From positions 11,058,703 through 11,122,702 of the forward strand of contig CM119263.1 of assembly GCA_051294375.1 (NCBI GenBank): a stretch of DNA of 64,000 nucleotides, written 5' to 3'. This document shows, in pieces, positions 10,573 through 24,818 of the stretch. The stretch comes from Paraspadella gotoi (Eukaryota > Chaetognatha). The position numbers were made by a program, and so were the translations under genes. Within the stretch, counting starts at the first letter, position 1; every line of letters starts with the position of its first letter. Below the pieces are notes generated by a model. That model saw only the letters and a list, made by a program, of their open reading frames with translations, did not search any database and had not been told where the DNA came from.

Positions 10573-11434
10573 CAGAGTGTCTCAAGCGTACTGTCACTTT
10601 ACAAAGGAACGCTGTGTCAAATTGGTAAGGTTAATTATTAATTTGATAAAATCACCATGCAGTTTTTTTTGGTATCTATTTTATTTGTATCTTTATTGAC
10701 ACAATGTAAATTTCAAATGAAGGGAAATTATGTTTTGACAGTCGATCAAAAAATTTTGGTGATATTAAATTTATAAAGTTATCCTGGTTATGATGAAAAA
10801 AATAATTATGCATATTATATTACAGTAGGTCACTATGTTTATTTTGCCCTTGCTTTAGATTTTTGTTAATTGGGAATGATTGACGATTTCAGAAGAGAAG
10901 ATGCAAAAAATGATTATGAAGAAAATTTGATTTTATTGACTCTTAATACCTTCAGGAAACTGATAAAGGCTACAAATTTAGTACCAATGATTCGGCTTAT
11001 GATGTTGGATGCATAGAGTACATTCTACTGCTAAAATTATTTTTCAGCTCATAAGCATTGCTAATGTCAAACCAGCCGCATGTCTGTAACAATCTCTCAA
11101 TTAAAACAAATCAAATACTATTGTGAAATTCTGTCAGGAAAGGCCTCTGACCATCACTATAGCATAGCGACATATTATTGTTTAACTAAGTAGCTGAAAA
11201 AGGGCTTTTGGGTTGTTGGAAAGATTTGAATATTTTAAAATAGACAAAAAGTATTTTCAACAATTAGCTTTGAGTGCTGATAAAATGTGATATAATCGTT
11301 TGATTTTAAAAATAAAAACATCATATAAAACTGTAAGAACTTATGGATCCAACGAGTACAGTAAATGCATTTTTTATAACTGTACTGAATTACTGTATTT
11401 ATTTGTAAAGTGTCAGTACACTTGAGACACTCTG
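10573..11434. mobile_element. Non-autonomous Tc1/mariner-like element, copy in version 1
   Basis: 862 bp bounded by terminal inverted repeats of about 33 bp (outer bases CAGAGTGTCTCAAG) and flanked by TA on both sides, matching Tc1/mariner TA target duplication. The left repeat is 10573-10605 and the right is 11402-11434, with two or three mismatches. The AT-rich interior has no open frame long enough for a transposase, so it is a MITE or deletion derivative. Confidence 0.75.
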
Positions 11435-12050
11435 TATGTTAACTTTGGTAATTTGTGTTTGAAAAAGGTTTATCAGACTTTTTTTAACGATTTAATGTCT
11501 GCGTCATTAAGCCCTCGTTTTCGACGCCGTTTTTTTGAAAAAAAGTTCTTTGCCTTCCCTATTTTTTTTTTTAGTTTATCCGTTTTGTTTATCCACTTTA
11601 ACGCTCTCACTCCAACTCACTCTCTCTCTCTCTTCCTTTTCTTCCTCACAATCTCTCTTCTTTCTTTCACTTGCCTTTTTCGTTCTCTCTATTTTTTGTA
11701 TCGTTGTTTCCTCATTTCGTTTCATTATTTTCCAATTCTAATTACATCTCCTCGTTTCCCAATTTCCTCTCCTTCATCATTCATTCCCACGAATCCTTTT
11801 TCCTCTGTTTTCTTTTCCCATTTCTCTCGCGACAAAATTCATCTCCGATTCTCCCTCCGGTATTTCCCCTTCTCTCACCAATCACCAGTCACCAATCACC
11901 GATCTTGCTCCTCGTTCACTCTCCCCTCTCCGTCTCCTCTCTCACAGTTTTTTCAGTCTTCTTCACTTTTCTCTTTCCCCATTCCTTCACTCCTCTACCT
12001 CTCTCTCTCTCTCTACCTCCTTTTGATTTACCTCCTCTCATCCTTTCCCC

Positions 12051-12128
<78 letters not shown>

Positions 12129-12989
12129 CTTTCTCCCATCCCTCCTCCCAATCTTCAACCGCTGGCGCCGTCTGGAGCTCGAGACTTGAATTTTTTTTTG
12201 TTTTTTTCTCCATTGAAAAAACTATAAATTTTTTTTTTTTCCAGGAGAAAAAAAAGCAAGAAGAAAAGTAGAGAAAACGATGCGGAGACAAGTCCTTTAA
12301 AAACTGTTTAGTCTTTTATTCAAGATTATTATGACATTATTACTGTGCAATTATTAAACTATTTTTTTCACGAATTCTAAATATATTAAAAAAATCGAAA
12401 TACATGTTCTAAGTTCTATGTTCTATCAAAAAATATTTTGGAACCAAATCTAGAAGAACTGACCGAAAATCGGCCTAATACGAACGCGTTGCCGCATCGA
12501 GAAAAAAAAGTTCTTCATGGCTGAGGATTTAAAACTCGTGTGAGCCCCTTAATGTCGAGGATATCGATACGATTCTTTATATTTTTTTCATGTCACTTTT
12601 ACTATTCGATGTTCATTTTTTATTTTTTTTTTTTCATTTGTTCTCGAGCATTCACGGTGAAACGAGACGAGAAACGTGTCTTGAATCCAAGTCTTCATTC
12701 GGCGGAAGCGACGACGGCTTCTCATTCGCTCGCCCTCATCGCCCAGGATTGTACAAATTAGGCTGACGAGATGAGGACTCGCCGGAGTGGCACTAAACCT
12801 GTATCGCTCATTCTCTCTATCTCTCTCTAACTCCTCTCTCTTCTACTCTCTCTCTCTTTATCTCTCTCTCCCTCTCTCTCTCTCTCTCTTCTCTCTCTTT
12901 TATCTCTCTCTCTCTTTTTTTCTCTCTCTCTCTCCTTCTCTCTCTCTCTCTCTCTCCCTCTCTCCTTTTTTTCTCTCTCTCTCCTCTCT

Positions 12990-13044
<55 letters not shown>

Positions 13045-13072
13045 GTCTCTCTCTCTTCTCTCTCTCTCTCTT

Positions 13073-13124
<52 letters not shown>

Positions 13125-13412
13125 CTTTTCCATTTCATTTTTTTTCTTCCGGTCCTTCTTAGCATCGAAGGTCTTTCATGATTACGACGCCTTTAAAAAA
13201 GGCTTCTTCGCGCGAACGTGACTGCGAAAAAGGGGGAGGGGGAGAGATAGAGAAGAGAGAATGACACAGAGAATGACAGAGAGAGAGAGAGATAGAAAGG
13301 AGAGAGAGAGATGAGAGAGAGAGAGAAGGAGAGAGAGAGAGAGAGACAAAGAGTAAGAGAGAGAGAATGAGAGGGAGAGATGACGAGCAGAGAGAGAGTA
13401 GAGAGAGCGGCA

Positions 13413-13437
13413 NNNNNNNNNNNNNNNNNNNNNNNNN
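13413..13437. other. Assembly gap, exactly 25 N, in the palindrome spacer
   Basis: 25 N placed between GA-rich sequence and a short unique stretch, at the turn of the palindrome. Confidence 1.
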
Positions 13438-13791
13438 ATGGACATAATTTTTTTTCCTAAAAGTTGCCAAAATTCTAATCTTTTATCATTAGAAACAGGT
13501 GGAGATGTTTCTAACCAATCCTTCGTTCGGCCCAATTTGTGTTGTGGCACAAAGTTAATCAACATTGTAAGTAACAACTGAACAATAGTGGAAAGAGTCG
13601 TTTTTTGCCTAAATGCAACGTTTGTATGCGGAACCTCTGTCATTCTCTGTGTCATTCTCTCTTCTCTATCTCTCCCCCTCCCCCCTTTTTCGCAGTCACG
13701 TTCGCGCGAAGAAGCCTTTTTTAAAGGCGTCGTAATCATGAAAGACCTTCGATGCTAAGAAGGACCGGAGAAAAAGAAATGAAGATGGAAA

Positions 13792-13824
<33 letters not shown>

Positions 13825-13856
13825 AGAGGAGAGAAAAGAGAGAAGAGAGGAGAGAG

Positions 13857-13887
<31 letters not shown>

Positions 13888-13913
13888 CAAGGAGAGAGAG
13901 AGAGAGAGAGAGA

Positions 13914-13953
<40 letters not shown>

Positions 13954-14820
13954 GAGGAGAGAGGAGAGAAGGAGAAAAAAGGAGAGAGAAGAGAGAGGGA
14001 GAGAAAGAGAGAGAGAAGGAGAGAGAGAGAGGAAAAAAAGGAGAGAAGGAGAGAGTAAAGAGAGAGAGAGAGAGAGAGGCGAGAGAAGCGGATAAGGAGA
14101 GGAGAGAGTGAGAGAGAGAGAGTTAGAGAGAGATAGAGAGAATGAGCGATACAGGTTTAGTGCCACTCCGGCGAGTCCCTCATCTCGTCAGCCTATTTGT
14201 ACAATCCTGGGCGATGAGGGCGAGCGAATGAGAAGCCGTCGTCGCTTCCGCCGAATGAAGACTTGGATTCAAGACACGTTTCTCGTCTCGTTTCACCGTG
14301 AATCTCGAGACAAATGAAAAAAAAAGAAATAAAAAATGAACATCGAATAGTAAAAGTGACATGAAAAAAATATAAAGAATCCGTATCGATATCCTCGACA
14401 TTAGGGGCTCACACGAGTTTTAAATCCTCAGCCATGAAGAACTTTTTTTTCTCGATGCGGCAACGCGTTCGTATTAGGCGATTTTTCGGTCAGTTCTTCT
14501 AGATTTGGTTCCAAAATATTTTTGATAGAACATAGAACTTAGAACATGTATTTCGATTTTTTAATATATTTAGAATTCGTGAAAAAATAGTTTAATAATT
14601 GCACAGTAATAATGTCATAATAATCTTGAATAAAAGACTAAACAGTTTTTTAAAGGACTTGTCTCCGCATCGTTTTCTCTACTTTTCTTCTTGCTTTTTT
14701 TTTCTCCTTGGAAAAAAAAATTTTTATAGTTTTTTCAATGGAGAAAAACAAAAGAAAAATTCAAGTCTCGAGCTCCAGACGGCGCCAGCGGTTGAAGATT
14801 GGGAGGAGGGATGGGAGACA

Positions 14821-14937
<117 letters not shown>

Positions 14938-15370
14938 GGGGAAGAATGAGAGGAGGTAAATCAAAAGGAGGTAGAGAGAGAGAGAGGTAGAGGAGTGAAG
15001 GAATGGGGAAAGAGAAAAGTGAAGGAAGACTGAAAAAACTGTGAGAGAGGAGACGGAGAGGGGAGAGTGACGAGGAGCAAGATCGGTGATTGGTGACTGG
15101 TGATTGGTGATGAGAAGGGGAAATACCGGAGGGAGAATCGGAGATGAATTTTGTCGCGAGAGAAATGGGAAAAGAAAACAGAGGAAAAAGGATTCGTGGG
15201 AATGAATGATGAAGGAGAGGAAATTGGGAAACGAGGAGATGTAATTAGAAGTTGGAAAATGATGAAACGAAAATGAGGAAACAACGATACAAAAATAGAG
15301 AGAACGAAAAAGGCAAGTGAAAGAAAGAGAGAGATTGTGAGGGAAGAAAAGGAAGAGAGAGAGAGAGTGA

Positions 15371-15534
15371 GTTGGAGTGAGAGCGTTAAAGTGGATAATG
15401 TCCGAAAGTCTGTCAACAGAAGAAAGAGAGGGGGTGAAAGAGGTAAGAGGGAAAGAGAGAGAGAGCGAGTTGGAGTGAGAGCGTTAAAGTGGATAATGTC
15501 CGAAAGTCTGTCAACAGAAGAAAGAGAGGGGGGG
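15371..15534 (+). repeat. Two-copy ~98-bp tandem repeat
   Basis: GTTGGAGTGAGAGCGTTAAA and its downstream sequence occur at 15371 and again at 15469. The same pair is present in versions 2 (21541 and 21636) and 3 (about 28503 and 28606), so this duplication predates the large-scale one. Confidence 0.8.
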
Positions 15535-16788
15535 AGAAGAGGGAAAGACATAATAATTTATGAGTCGGGTGGTCGCGATTAAAACCCCCCTCTCAGCCTC
15601 TCAGGGACTAAGCGTTTGTTCGAACTCTTGAAACTCATCGTCTGGAAGAGGAAAGTTTTTCTTTTTTTTTTTTGACTCAGTCACTGTTTTCTCTCTCGTG
15701 CCAAAAAAAAAAAGGAAAAAAAAAAACGAGGATGGATCCTGGCATAATAATGAGATCCTATGAATTTCTAAAAACTCTTCCCTGCTATTCCCCTTTTTTT
15801 CTTTTCCTTTCATCCCCTGTTTCTCCCTTTTCCTTTTATAGACTCTGTTTTTTCCTTCTTCTTCGTTTCACCCTCTCCTACCTAATTTTTCTTTGTCTTT
15901 ATCCTCCATTTATTTAAAAAAAAACAAAAAAACAAAAAGACATCGAGATTAGAAGTTTGAATCTTGAAGTTTGAAAGATTAACGAGGTGGCGCGAGAATC
16001 AAGGAACGTCTGCTCGCTTTCCCAGTTGACGAAAGACTCGGCGTCCCGATCGACGAGGAATTTCGATGACCGCGGAATCTGATGGATGAGAATTAAGATG
16101 GCATGAGGACGAGTTGGTAAAAGGTTAAGGTAAAAATGTAAGTTCTCGAAAAGCAAATAAACCAAATAAACTAGGACTCAAAAAAAAAAAGAATGGAACA
16201 TGAGAAAAGTTTGAGCAAAACAACAAAATACATGTGTAAATCAAATTTATACTAAATATTTGTATTTGCATTTGTAATAAAGTTTAATTCGTTAAAAAAA
16301 TTTTCTCCTAAAAAAGAATATAGAATAAGGAAACATATCTGAAAATGAGAAAAAAGAGGCCATAACCGAAAAATCAAGAACAAAAAAAAAAAGGAATAGG
16401 TAAACGTCCTGGCTTCATTCTTATTTATTCTCCGTCTTTACGAGCGAATCTCTCGTCTCATTCGGATATTGCCCTTCGACGCGAGTTGATTGACCCTCGC
16501 GGCAAACTAGTTTCCATTTTATGGATAGCAGGAATTGCCTCTTGCACGAAGTGTATCTATCTGCTGGTTAGTCGGTTAGTCTGCCCGTCCCTACGTTCGT
16601 TTGATCTTCAACCAGACCATGAGCACTTCTTTTTGTCTGCCGATGTCCTCGTACCACCGGTCGTAAGTTCGTCCGTCCGTTTATCCCTCGGTCAGTCTCT
16701 TCCATTGGTTTGTCCGACGATCCTTAGCAATCCGCCCGTTCTCGGTTCTTCCGTTCTTCCGTGAATCAGACTCGGACAAATCAATCTC

Positions 16789-16995
16789 NNNNNNNNNNNN
16801 NNNNNNNNNNNNNNNNNNNNNNNNNNNNNNNNNNNNNNNNNNNNNNNNNNNNNNNNNNNNNNNNNNNNNNNNNNNNNNNNNNNNNNNNNNNNNNNNNNNN
16901 NNNNNNNNNNNNNNNNNNNNNNNNNNNNNNNNNNNNNNNNNNNNNNNNNNNNNNNNNNNNNNNNNNNNNNNNNNNNNNNNNNNNNNNNNNNNNNN
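16789..16995. other. Assembly gap, 207 N
   Basis: Corresponds to 22931-23058 of version 2, where about 128 bp of real sequence is present, so the gap size here is an estimate. Confidence 1.
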
Positions 16996-17634
16996 CCCAT
17001 CAGGGTCCCCGGCCGCTCGGGTCCCGCGCCCATCAGCCGTCGGACTCGCCTTCAATCATCCGCGTCCGACGCCGTTGTGACCTCATTACGCGTCGTTCTG
17101 GCGTCCGACGAGAGACCGGGGGGGGGGCAAGGGAGGGTGAACAATGATGGCGTCGAAATCGGTTATGGGCGGCGCAATTGTGCTCTCTCTCGTCCGCGAC
17201 GATGATGAGGATCGAAGCGTCCGGGGAAGATGGGCCAGGGGGGGTGGGGGCGGCGGTTGGAATCGGTCGTGGCGTCGAGTGACGAGGGCTTTAATGGTTC
17301 TGGAATCATCGGTGAATGAGAAAGAGCTTTAATATAAGCCGAAACCGTTGCGGGAGTTTCAATAGAATAATATCCGATTCCGAACTGGAATTATAATTAC
17401 TTTTATGATTTAAACTTCGAAAATTAAATTTCACCGAATCAAATCTTAATGGTTTAGTGTTTACTCTTCAAATATTGCGAGTTTCAGCATCGACGCGCGT
17501 GATTCTGTGATGATATCATTTGATGCCGTCGCAGAGACTCAGTGACGATGATGCTTTGTGATAATCGGAGACGATCGTCGTTAATGCGATTCGTTTATTC
17601 GCGAATCTTGATGATGGATGAACTCGGGGATTCT

Positions 17635-17804
17635 NNNNNNNNNNNNNNNNNNNNNNNNNNNNNNNNNNNNNNNNNNNNNNNNNNNNNNNNNNNNNNNNNN
17701 NNNNNNNNNNNNNNNNNNNNNNNNNNNNNNNNNNNNNNNNNNNNNNNNNNNNNNNNNNNNNNNNNNNNNNNNNNNNNNNNNNNNNNNNNNNNNNNNNNNN
17801 NNNN
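17635..17804. other. Assembly gap, 170 N
   Basis: Corresponds to about 23696-23775 of version 2, a GGGG-rich stretch of about 80 bp. Confidence 1.
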
Positions 17805-17893
17805 TCTTCTGAGAGATGAAATTGGGAGCAATTTACTGAACTCATTCTTTTTCGCTTTACAAAATTAACTACTACTCATATCAAAGTAATTGG

Positions 17894-17918
17894 NNNNNNN
17901 NNNNNNNNNNNNNNNNNN
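17894..17918. other. Assembly gap, exactly 25 N, junction of versions 1 and 2
   Basis: Left flank ends AGTAATTGG; right flank restarts the repeated segment at TCAGGAGAAGCC. The true start at 9710 is preceded by AATTGGCAA, so a short shared AATTGG lies at both junctions. Confidence 1.
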
Positions 17919-18774
17919 TCAGGAGAAGCCCTCAAAGTTCTCAGCAATTCTGATTGAATCTTGGAAAGTAATCGAGGCACCAGCCGAAGGACGACGCCGA
18001 AGAGGGTTTGACGAAGATCTGCAACAACGAATCGAAGGTTGCAGAGACGCGAGGTGCCCCTCGATTTGTCACGTCGCCAAAAACCGTCAACTCGAACGGA
18101 CCTTCATGGCGTTCTTTTTTTTTTTCTCCATTTAAGATTCTCCTCCTTTTTTTTTGTTTTCTTCCTCTTTTTTCTTTCCTCCTTTTTTTCTTCGTTCCTC
18201 GCCTTGTCCACGTTCCTTCCCTCCTTCCTCCCCCTTCCTCCTCCCCTACATACTTTCCTCGTTTCAGACTCAAGATCCTCGTTTTTCGTCGTTAGTCTTT
18301 GTTGCTTTCTCTCTCGAATGCCAAAATTAACCCGCAAGATGGCTCTTTCGAGTTTTTTCTTCCCAACAGCGAGAGAATTGCTCTTTTGTTTGGGAACGAG
18401 AACCGGAAAAAGGGGGGGACCGCACGGTCGCTTAGAACCCTTTTTTTTTTTGGGGGGGAGGAAGAGGAGGAGGAGGGGGAGGTGGAGGAGGATGATAATG
18501 CGTCACCTTAACTTCTTCACTCAATTTTCAAGAGTTGAATTTGGTTCCCGAGATGAGAAGCAATCGAACCAGTAACGCCTTTCTTGCCGATGTGCTAAGC
18601 TAAGAAGGTCTTTGCGGAGAAAAATATACCCGAGTCATTTATTTCTCGTCGGTAAATCTTATCTATAAATTATAGATTAAATTATAGATAAATTATAGTA
18701 TAATCTTTATTTTATCTAATTATAATCCACCTTTAATGAGCACGAGTAGAGTTTCTTCCCTAACGAGTTTATTA

Positions 18775-19620
18775 CAGAGTGTCATCAAGCGTACTGTCAC
18801 TTTACAAAGACGCTGTGTCAAATGGTAAGGGTTAATTATTATTTGATAAAATCACCATGCAGTTTTTTTTTGGTATCTATTTTATTTGTATCTTTATTGA
18901 CACAATTGTAAATTTCAAATGAAGGGAAATTATGTTTTGACAGTCGATCAAAAATTTGGTGATATTAAATTTATAAAGTTATCCTGGTTATGATGAAAAA
19001 ATAATTATGCATATTATATTACAGTAGTCACTATGTTATTTGCCCTGCTTTAGATTTGTTAATTGGGAATGATTGACGATTTCAGAAGAGAAGATGCAAA
19101 AAATGATTATGAAGAAAATTTGATTTATATGACTCTTAATACTTCAGGAAACTGATAAAGCTACAAATTTAGTACAATGATTCGGCTTATGATGTTGGAT
19201 GCATAGATACATTCTACTGCTAAAATTATTTTTCAGCTCATAAGCATTGCTAATGTCAACCAGCCGCATGTCTGTAACAATCTCTCAATTAAAACAAATC
19301 AAATACTATTGCTGAAATTCTGTCAGGAAAGGCCTCTGACCATCACTTATAGCATAGCGACATATTATTGTTAACTAAGTAGCTGAAAAAGGGCTTTTGG
19401 GTTGTGAAAGATTTGAATATTTTAAAATAGACAAAAAGTATTTCAACAATTAGCTTTGAGTGCTGATAAAATGTGATATAATCGTTTGATTTAAAAATAA
19501 AACATCATATAAAACTGTACAGAACTTATGGATCCAACGAGTACAGTAAAATGCATTTTTTATAACTGTACTGAATTACTGTATTTATTTGTAAAGTGTC
19601 AGTACACTTGAGACACTCTG
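18775..19620. mobile_element. Non-autonomous Tc1/mariner-like element, copy in version 2
   Basis: Same element as 10573-11434, here 846 bp, with terminal inverted repeats beginning CAGAGTGTC and flanking TA. Because flanks and insertion point are the same, this is the same insertion seen again, not an independent transposition. Confidence 0.75.
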
Positions 19621-19779
19621 TATGTTAACTTTGGTAATTTGTGTTTGAAAAAGGTTATCAGACTTTTTTTTAACGATTAATGTCTTGCGTCATTAAGCCC
19701 TCGTTTTCGACGCGTTTTTTTGAAAAAAAGTTCTTTGCCTTCCTATTTTTTTTTAGTTTATCCGTTTTGTTTTTGCGCT

Positions 19780-19811
<32 letters not shown>

Positions 19812-19838
19812 TCTCTCTCTGCTCTCTCTTCTCTCGTT

Positions 19839-19870
<32 letters not shown>

Positions 19871-20062
19871 ACTCTCTCTCTCTTCTCTCTGTCATTCTCT
19901 GTGTCATTCTCTCTTCTCTATCTCTCTCCCCTCCCCCCTTTTTCGCAGTCACGTTCGCGCGAAGAAGCCTTTTTTAAAAGGCGTCGTAATCATGAAGACC
20001 TTCGATGCTAAGAAAGGACCGGGATGAAAAAAAATGAAATAAGCGACGAAGAGAGCATAGAG

Positions 20063-20162
<100 letters not shown>

Positions 20163-21018
20163 AAGAGGGAGAGAGAGAAAAAAAAGGAGAGAGGGAGAGA
20201 GAGAGAGAGAGAAGGAGAGAGAGAGAGAAAAAGGAGAGAGAGAGATAAAGAGAGGAGAGAGAGAGAGAGAGAGGCGAGAGAGAGATAAAGAGAGAGAGAG
20301 TTAGAGAGAGAGAGTTAGAGAGAGTAGAGAGAATGAGCGATACAGGTTTATGTGCCAACTCCGGCGAGTCCCTCATCTCGTCAGTCCTATTTGTACAATC
20401 CTGGGCGATGAGGGCGACGCGAATGAGAAGCCGTCGTCGCTTCCGCGAATGAAGACTTGGATTCAAGACACGTTCTTCGTCTCGTTTCACCGTGAATCTC
20501 GAGACAAATGAAAAAAAAAAAATAAAAATGAACATCGAATATAAAGTGACATGAAAAAAAATATAAAGATCCGTATCGATATCCTCGACATTAGGGCTCA
20601 CACGAGTTTTAAATCCTCAGCCATGAAGAACTTTTTTTTCTCGATGCGGCAACGCGTCGTTTTAGGCGATTTTCGGTCAGTTCTTCTAGATTTGAGTTCC
20701 AAAATATTTTTGATAGAAACATAGAACTTAGAACATGTATTTCGATTTTTTTAATATATTTAGAATTCGTGAAAAAATAGTTTAATAATTGCACAGTAAT
20801 AATGTCATAATAATCTTGAAAAAGACTAAACAGTTTTTTAAAGGACTTGTCTCCGCATCGTTTTCTCTACTTTTCTTCTTGCTTTTTTTTCTCCTTGGAA
20901 AAAAAAAAATTTATAGTTTTTTCAATGAGAGAAAAACAAAGAAAATTCAAGTCTCGAGCTCCAGACGCGGCCAGCGGTTGAAAGATTGGGAGGAGGGATG
21001 GGAGACAAGGATAGAGAG

Positions 21019-21049
<31 letters not shown>

Positions 21050-21056
21050 TGAGAGA

Positions 21057-21105
<49 letters not shown>

Positions 21106-23879
21106 AGGGGGAGAATGAGAGGAGTAAATCAAAAGGAGGTAGAGAGAGAGAGAGTAGAGGAGTGAAGGAATGGGAAAGAGAGAAAAGTGAAGGAAGACTG
21201 AAAAAAACTGTGAGAGAGGCAGACGGAGAGGGGAGAGTTGACGAGGAGCAAGATCGGTGATTGGTGACTGGTGATTGGTGATGAGAAGGGGAAATACCGG
21301 AGGGAGAATCGGAGATGAATTTTGTCGCGAGAGAAATGGGAAAAGAAAACAGACGGAAAAAGGATTCGTCGGGGGAATGAATGATGAAGGAGGAAATTGG
21401 GAAACGAGGAGATGTAATTAGAAATTGGAAAATGATGAAACGAAAATGAGGAAACAACGATAAAAATAGAGAGAACGAAAAAGGCAAGTGAAAGAAAGAG
21501 AGAGATTGTGAGGAAGAACAAGGAAGAGAAGAGAGAGTGAGTTGGAGTGAGAGCGTTAAAGTGGATAATGTCCGAAAGTCTGTCAACAGAAGAAAGAGAG
21601 GGGGTGAAAGAGTAAGAGGAAAGAGAGAGAGAGCGAGTTGGAGTGAGAGCGTTAAAGTGGATAATGTCCGAAAGTCTGTCAACAGAAGAAAGAGAGGGGG
21701 AGAGAAGAGGGAAAGACATAATAATTTATGAGTCGCGGTGTCGCGATTAAAACCCCCCTCTCAGCCTCTCAGGGACTAAGCGTTTGTTCGAACTCTTGAA
21801 ACTCATCGTCTGGAAGAGGAAAGTTTTTCTTTTTTTTTTTTGACTCAGTCACTGTTTTCTCTCTCGTGCCCAAAAAAAAAAAGAAAAAAAAAACGAGGAT
21901 GGATCCTGGCATAATAATGAGATCCTATGAATTTCAAAAACTCTTCCCTGCCTATCCCCTTTTTCTTTTCCTTCATCCCCTGTTTCTCCCTTTTCCTTTT
22001 ATCTCTTTCTTCTTCGTTTCACCCTCTCCTACCTAATTTTTCTTGTCTTATCCTCCATTTATTTAAAAAAAACAAAAAAAACAAAAGACATCGAGATTAG
22101 AAGTTTGAATCTTGAAGTTTGAAAGATTAACGAAGGTGGCGCGAGAATCAAGGAACGTCTGCTTCGCTTTCCCAGTTGACGAAAGACTCGGCGTCCCGAT
22201 CGACGAGGAATTTCGATGACCGCGGAATCTGATGGATGAGAATTAAGATGGCATGAGGACGAGTTGGTAAAAGGTTAAGGTAAAAATGTAAGTTCTCGAA
22301 AAGCAAATAACCAAATAAACTAGGACTCAAAAAAAAAAAGAATGAACATGAGAAAAGTTTGAGCAAAACAACAAAATACATGTGTAAATCAAAAATTATA
22401 CTAAATATTTGTATTTGCATTTGTAATAAAGTTTAATTCGTTAAAAAATTTCTCCCTAAAAAAGAATATAGAATAAGGAAACATATCTGAAAATGAGAAA
22501 AAGAGGCCATAACCGAAAAATCAAGAACAAAAAAAAAAAGGAATAGGTAAACGTCCTGGCTCATTCTTATTTATTCTTCCGTCTTTACGAGCGAATCTCT
22601 CGTCTCATTCGGATATTGCCCTTCGACGCGAGTTGATTGACCCTCGCGGCAATTAGTTTCCATTTTATAGATAGCAGGAATTGCCTCTTGCACGAAGTGT
22701 ATCTATCTGCTGGTTAGTCGGTTAGTCTGCCCGTCCCTACGTTCGTTTGCATCTTCAACCAGACCTGAGCACTTCTTTTTGTCTGCCGATGTCCTCGTAC
22801 CACCGGTCGTAAGTTCGTCCGTCCGTTATTCCTCGGTCAGTCTCGTCCATTCTGTTGTCCGACGATCCTTAGCATCGCCCGTCTCGGTCGTCCGTTTCTT
22901 CCGTGAATCAGACTCGGACAAATCAATCTCGATGCCTGTCGTTAACCCTCGTTTCACTCTCAACTGCAGTCTCGCCGACTTTTAACCATCCCAGAAACGA
23001 CCACACACCCGTTCAGCGGCCTTCACCTCCTACCCCCCCCTCCGTGAAACCGCACCCCATCAGGGTCCCGCGCCGCTCGGGGTCCCGCGCCCCATCAGCC
23101 GTCGGACTCGCCTTCAATCATCCGCGTCCGACGCCGTTGTGACCTCATACGCGTCGGTTCTGGCGTCCGACGAGGAGACCGGGGGGCGGGGGCAAGGGAG
23201 GGTGAACAATGATGGCGTCGAAATCGGTTATGGGCGGCGCAATTGTGTCTCTCTCGTCCGCGACGATGATGAGGAATCGAACGTCGGGGGAAGATGGGCC
23301 AGGGGGGGTGGGGGCGGTTGGAATCGGTCGTGGCGTCTCGAGTGACGAGGGCTTTAATGGTTCTGGAATCATCGGTGAATGAGAAAGAGCTTTATATTAA
23401 GCCGAACCGTTGCGGGAGTTCAATAGAATAATATCCGATCCGAACTGGAATTATAATTACTTTATTGATTTAAACTTCGAAAAATTAAATTTCACCGAAT
23501 CAAATCTTAATGTTAGTGTTTACTCTTCAAATATTGCAGTTTCCAGCATCGACGCGCGTGATTCTGTGATGATATCAATTGATGCCGTCGCAGAGACTCA
23601 GTGACGATGATGCTTGTTTGATAATCGGAGACATCGTCGTTAATGCGATTCGTTTATTCGCGAATCTTGATGATGGATGAAACTCGGGGATTCTCCAGGG
23701 TTTTGATGGGGAAGATGGGGGGGGTGGAGGCGGGAACAGAATTTGGACTTTGGGGGGAATAAAGTTTATGTGAATCTTCTGAGAGATGAAATTGGGAGCA
23801 AATTACTGAACTCATTCTTTTTCGCTTTACAAAATAACTACTACTCATATTTCAATAGTAATTTGGTAGAGTAGTATGT

Positions 23880-23890
23880 GAAAGAGAGAG

Positions 23891-23946
<56 letters not shown>
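23880..23946. repeat. (GA)n microsatellite upstream of exon C
   Basis: GA run with one interruption, about 230 bp before the exon C acceptor. The version 3 counterpart is at about 30955-31035. Confidence 0.95.
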
Positions 23947-23949
<3 letters not shown>

Positions 23950-24178
23950 TAGATCACCATAAATAATTTATGTGAAAAGTCTTGAGAACTTGAATGACAT
24001 AACGATTAAAATAAAAAAAAAGAGAAGAAAATGATAACAATTAATCTATCCATTGTCGATTTATCGTTTAGCAACGTGAGATCCGTCACCTGTTGAATTA
24101 ATATATGTAAATGTTAGGACGAGATAAATTAAAGAAAACGCGGAAATTAAATCCAACGACCCCTCTCTCCATCAACAG

Positions 24179-24400
24179 GAGCAAATACGCCGTCCATCGT
24201 CGAGGCAACAACTTCAATCTCGTCATCTTCGGCGCCGAACTCGACGACGCCGGAAAGTACGACTGCTCCGGCGGCGCCGCTTATCATCTCACCGTGGTCA
24301 CGGCGCCGCGCTGTCGCGGAGACGTGCAGCGGCTGCAGGAGGGCGTCGTCGCGGAATTCACTTGCGACGCCGACGTGCGGTCCGGCGAGGAGGAAGAGAG
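24179..24400 (+). CDS. IgSF gene, exon C: end of Ig1 and start of Ig2
   Basis: Acceptor CATCAACAG; donor AGAG/GTGAGG. With the two bases left by exon B it reads R-S-K-Y-A-V-H and then NFNLVIFGAELDDAGKYDC, which contains the diagnostic Ig E-F signature L-x-x-x-D-x-G-x-Y-x-C. The G strand AYHLTVVTAP follows, then PRC, then QEGVVAEFTCDAD, the B strand and first Cys of a second Ig domain. The exon is 222 bp (1 + 73 codons + 2 bases) and its end phase matches exon D. Coding bases are strongly GC-rich compared with the flanks. A frame-broken copy lies at about 31298-31536. Confidence 0.92.
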
Positions 24401-24818
24401 GTGAGGCGATTGAAGATAAGTTCATTAGTCAAAGCGAAACTTATCAAATTGCTTTATACCTTATTTCTCAAATCATTCAACCAATATTGTGTAGCCTCGC
24501 GAATTGTTTTTCTGTTTTTTTGGGGATTTTTTTGTCCTGAGAACTCAGTTTACTGACTAAAAGTAAAACAAAGGAAAAATTGAAAGGACAAAACTACACC
24601 AGAAAAAAAAAAGGGGGAAAACCCGCCAAAACATAAAAAGGCGCGCCCCGGCTCTGGCCGGTCATCAGTTTTGCAGACAAAAGCCTCCGAACGAGTCTCT
24701 TTAACGCGCGAAAGACAAACGGCCTCAATAAAAACAAGAGCCGAAAATACGTAAAGATAAAGAAAAAAACAAAAGGGAAAAAGAAGGAGGAGAAACGTGA
24801 GGAGAAAGGATGAAAAAA

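Noticed and set aside
12787-14166. Long Ser/Leu and Arg/Glu open frames in the palindrome
   Set aside because: Translations of CT/GA microsatellites, mirrored on the two arms.
17919-18130. Possible coding sequence ESWKVIEAPAEGRRRRGFDE at the start of the repeated segment
   Set aside because: Same bases in version 1 are broken by indels, no similarity recognised, and no exon is needed between B and C.
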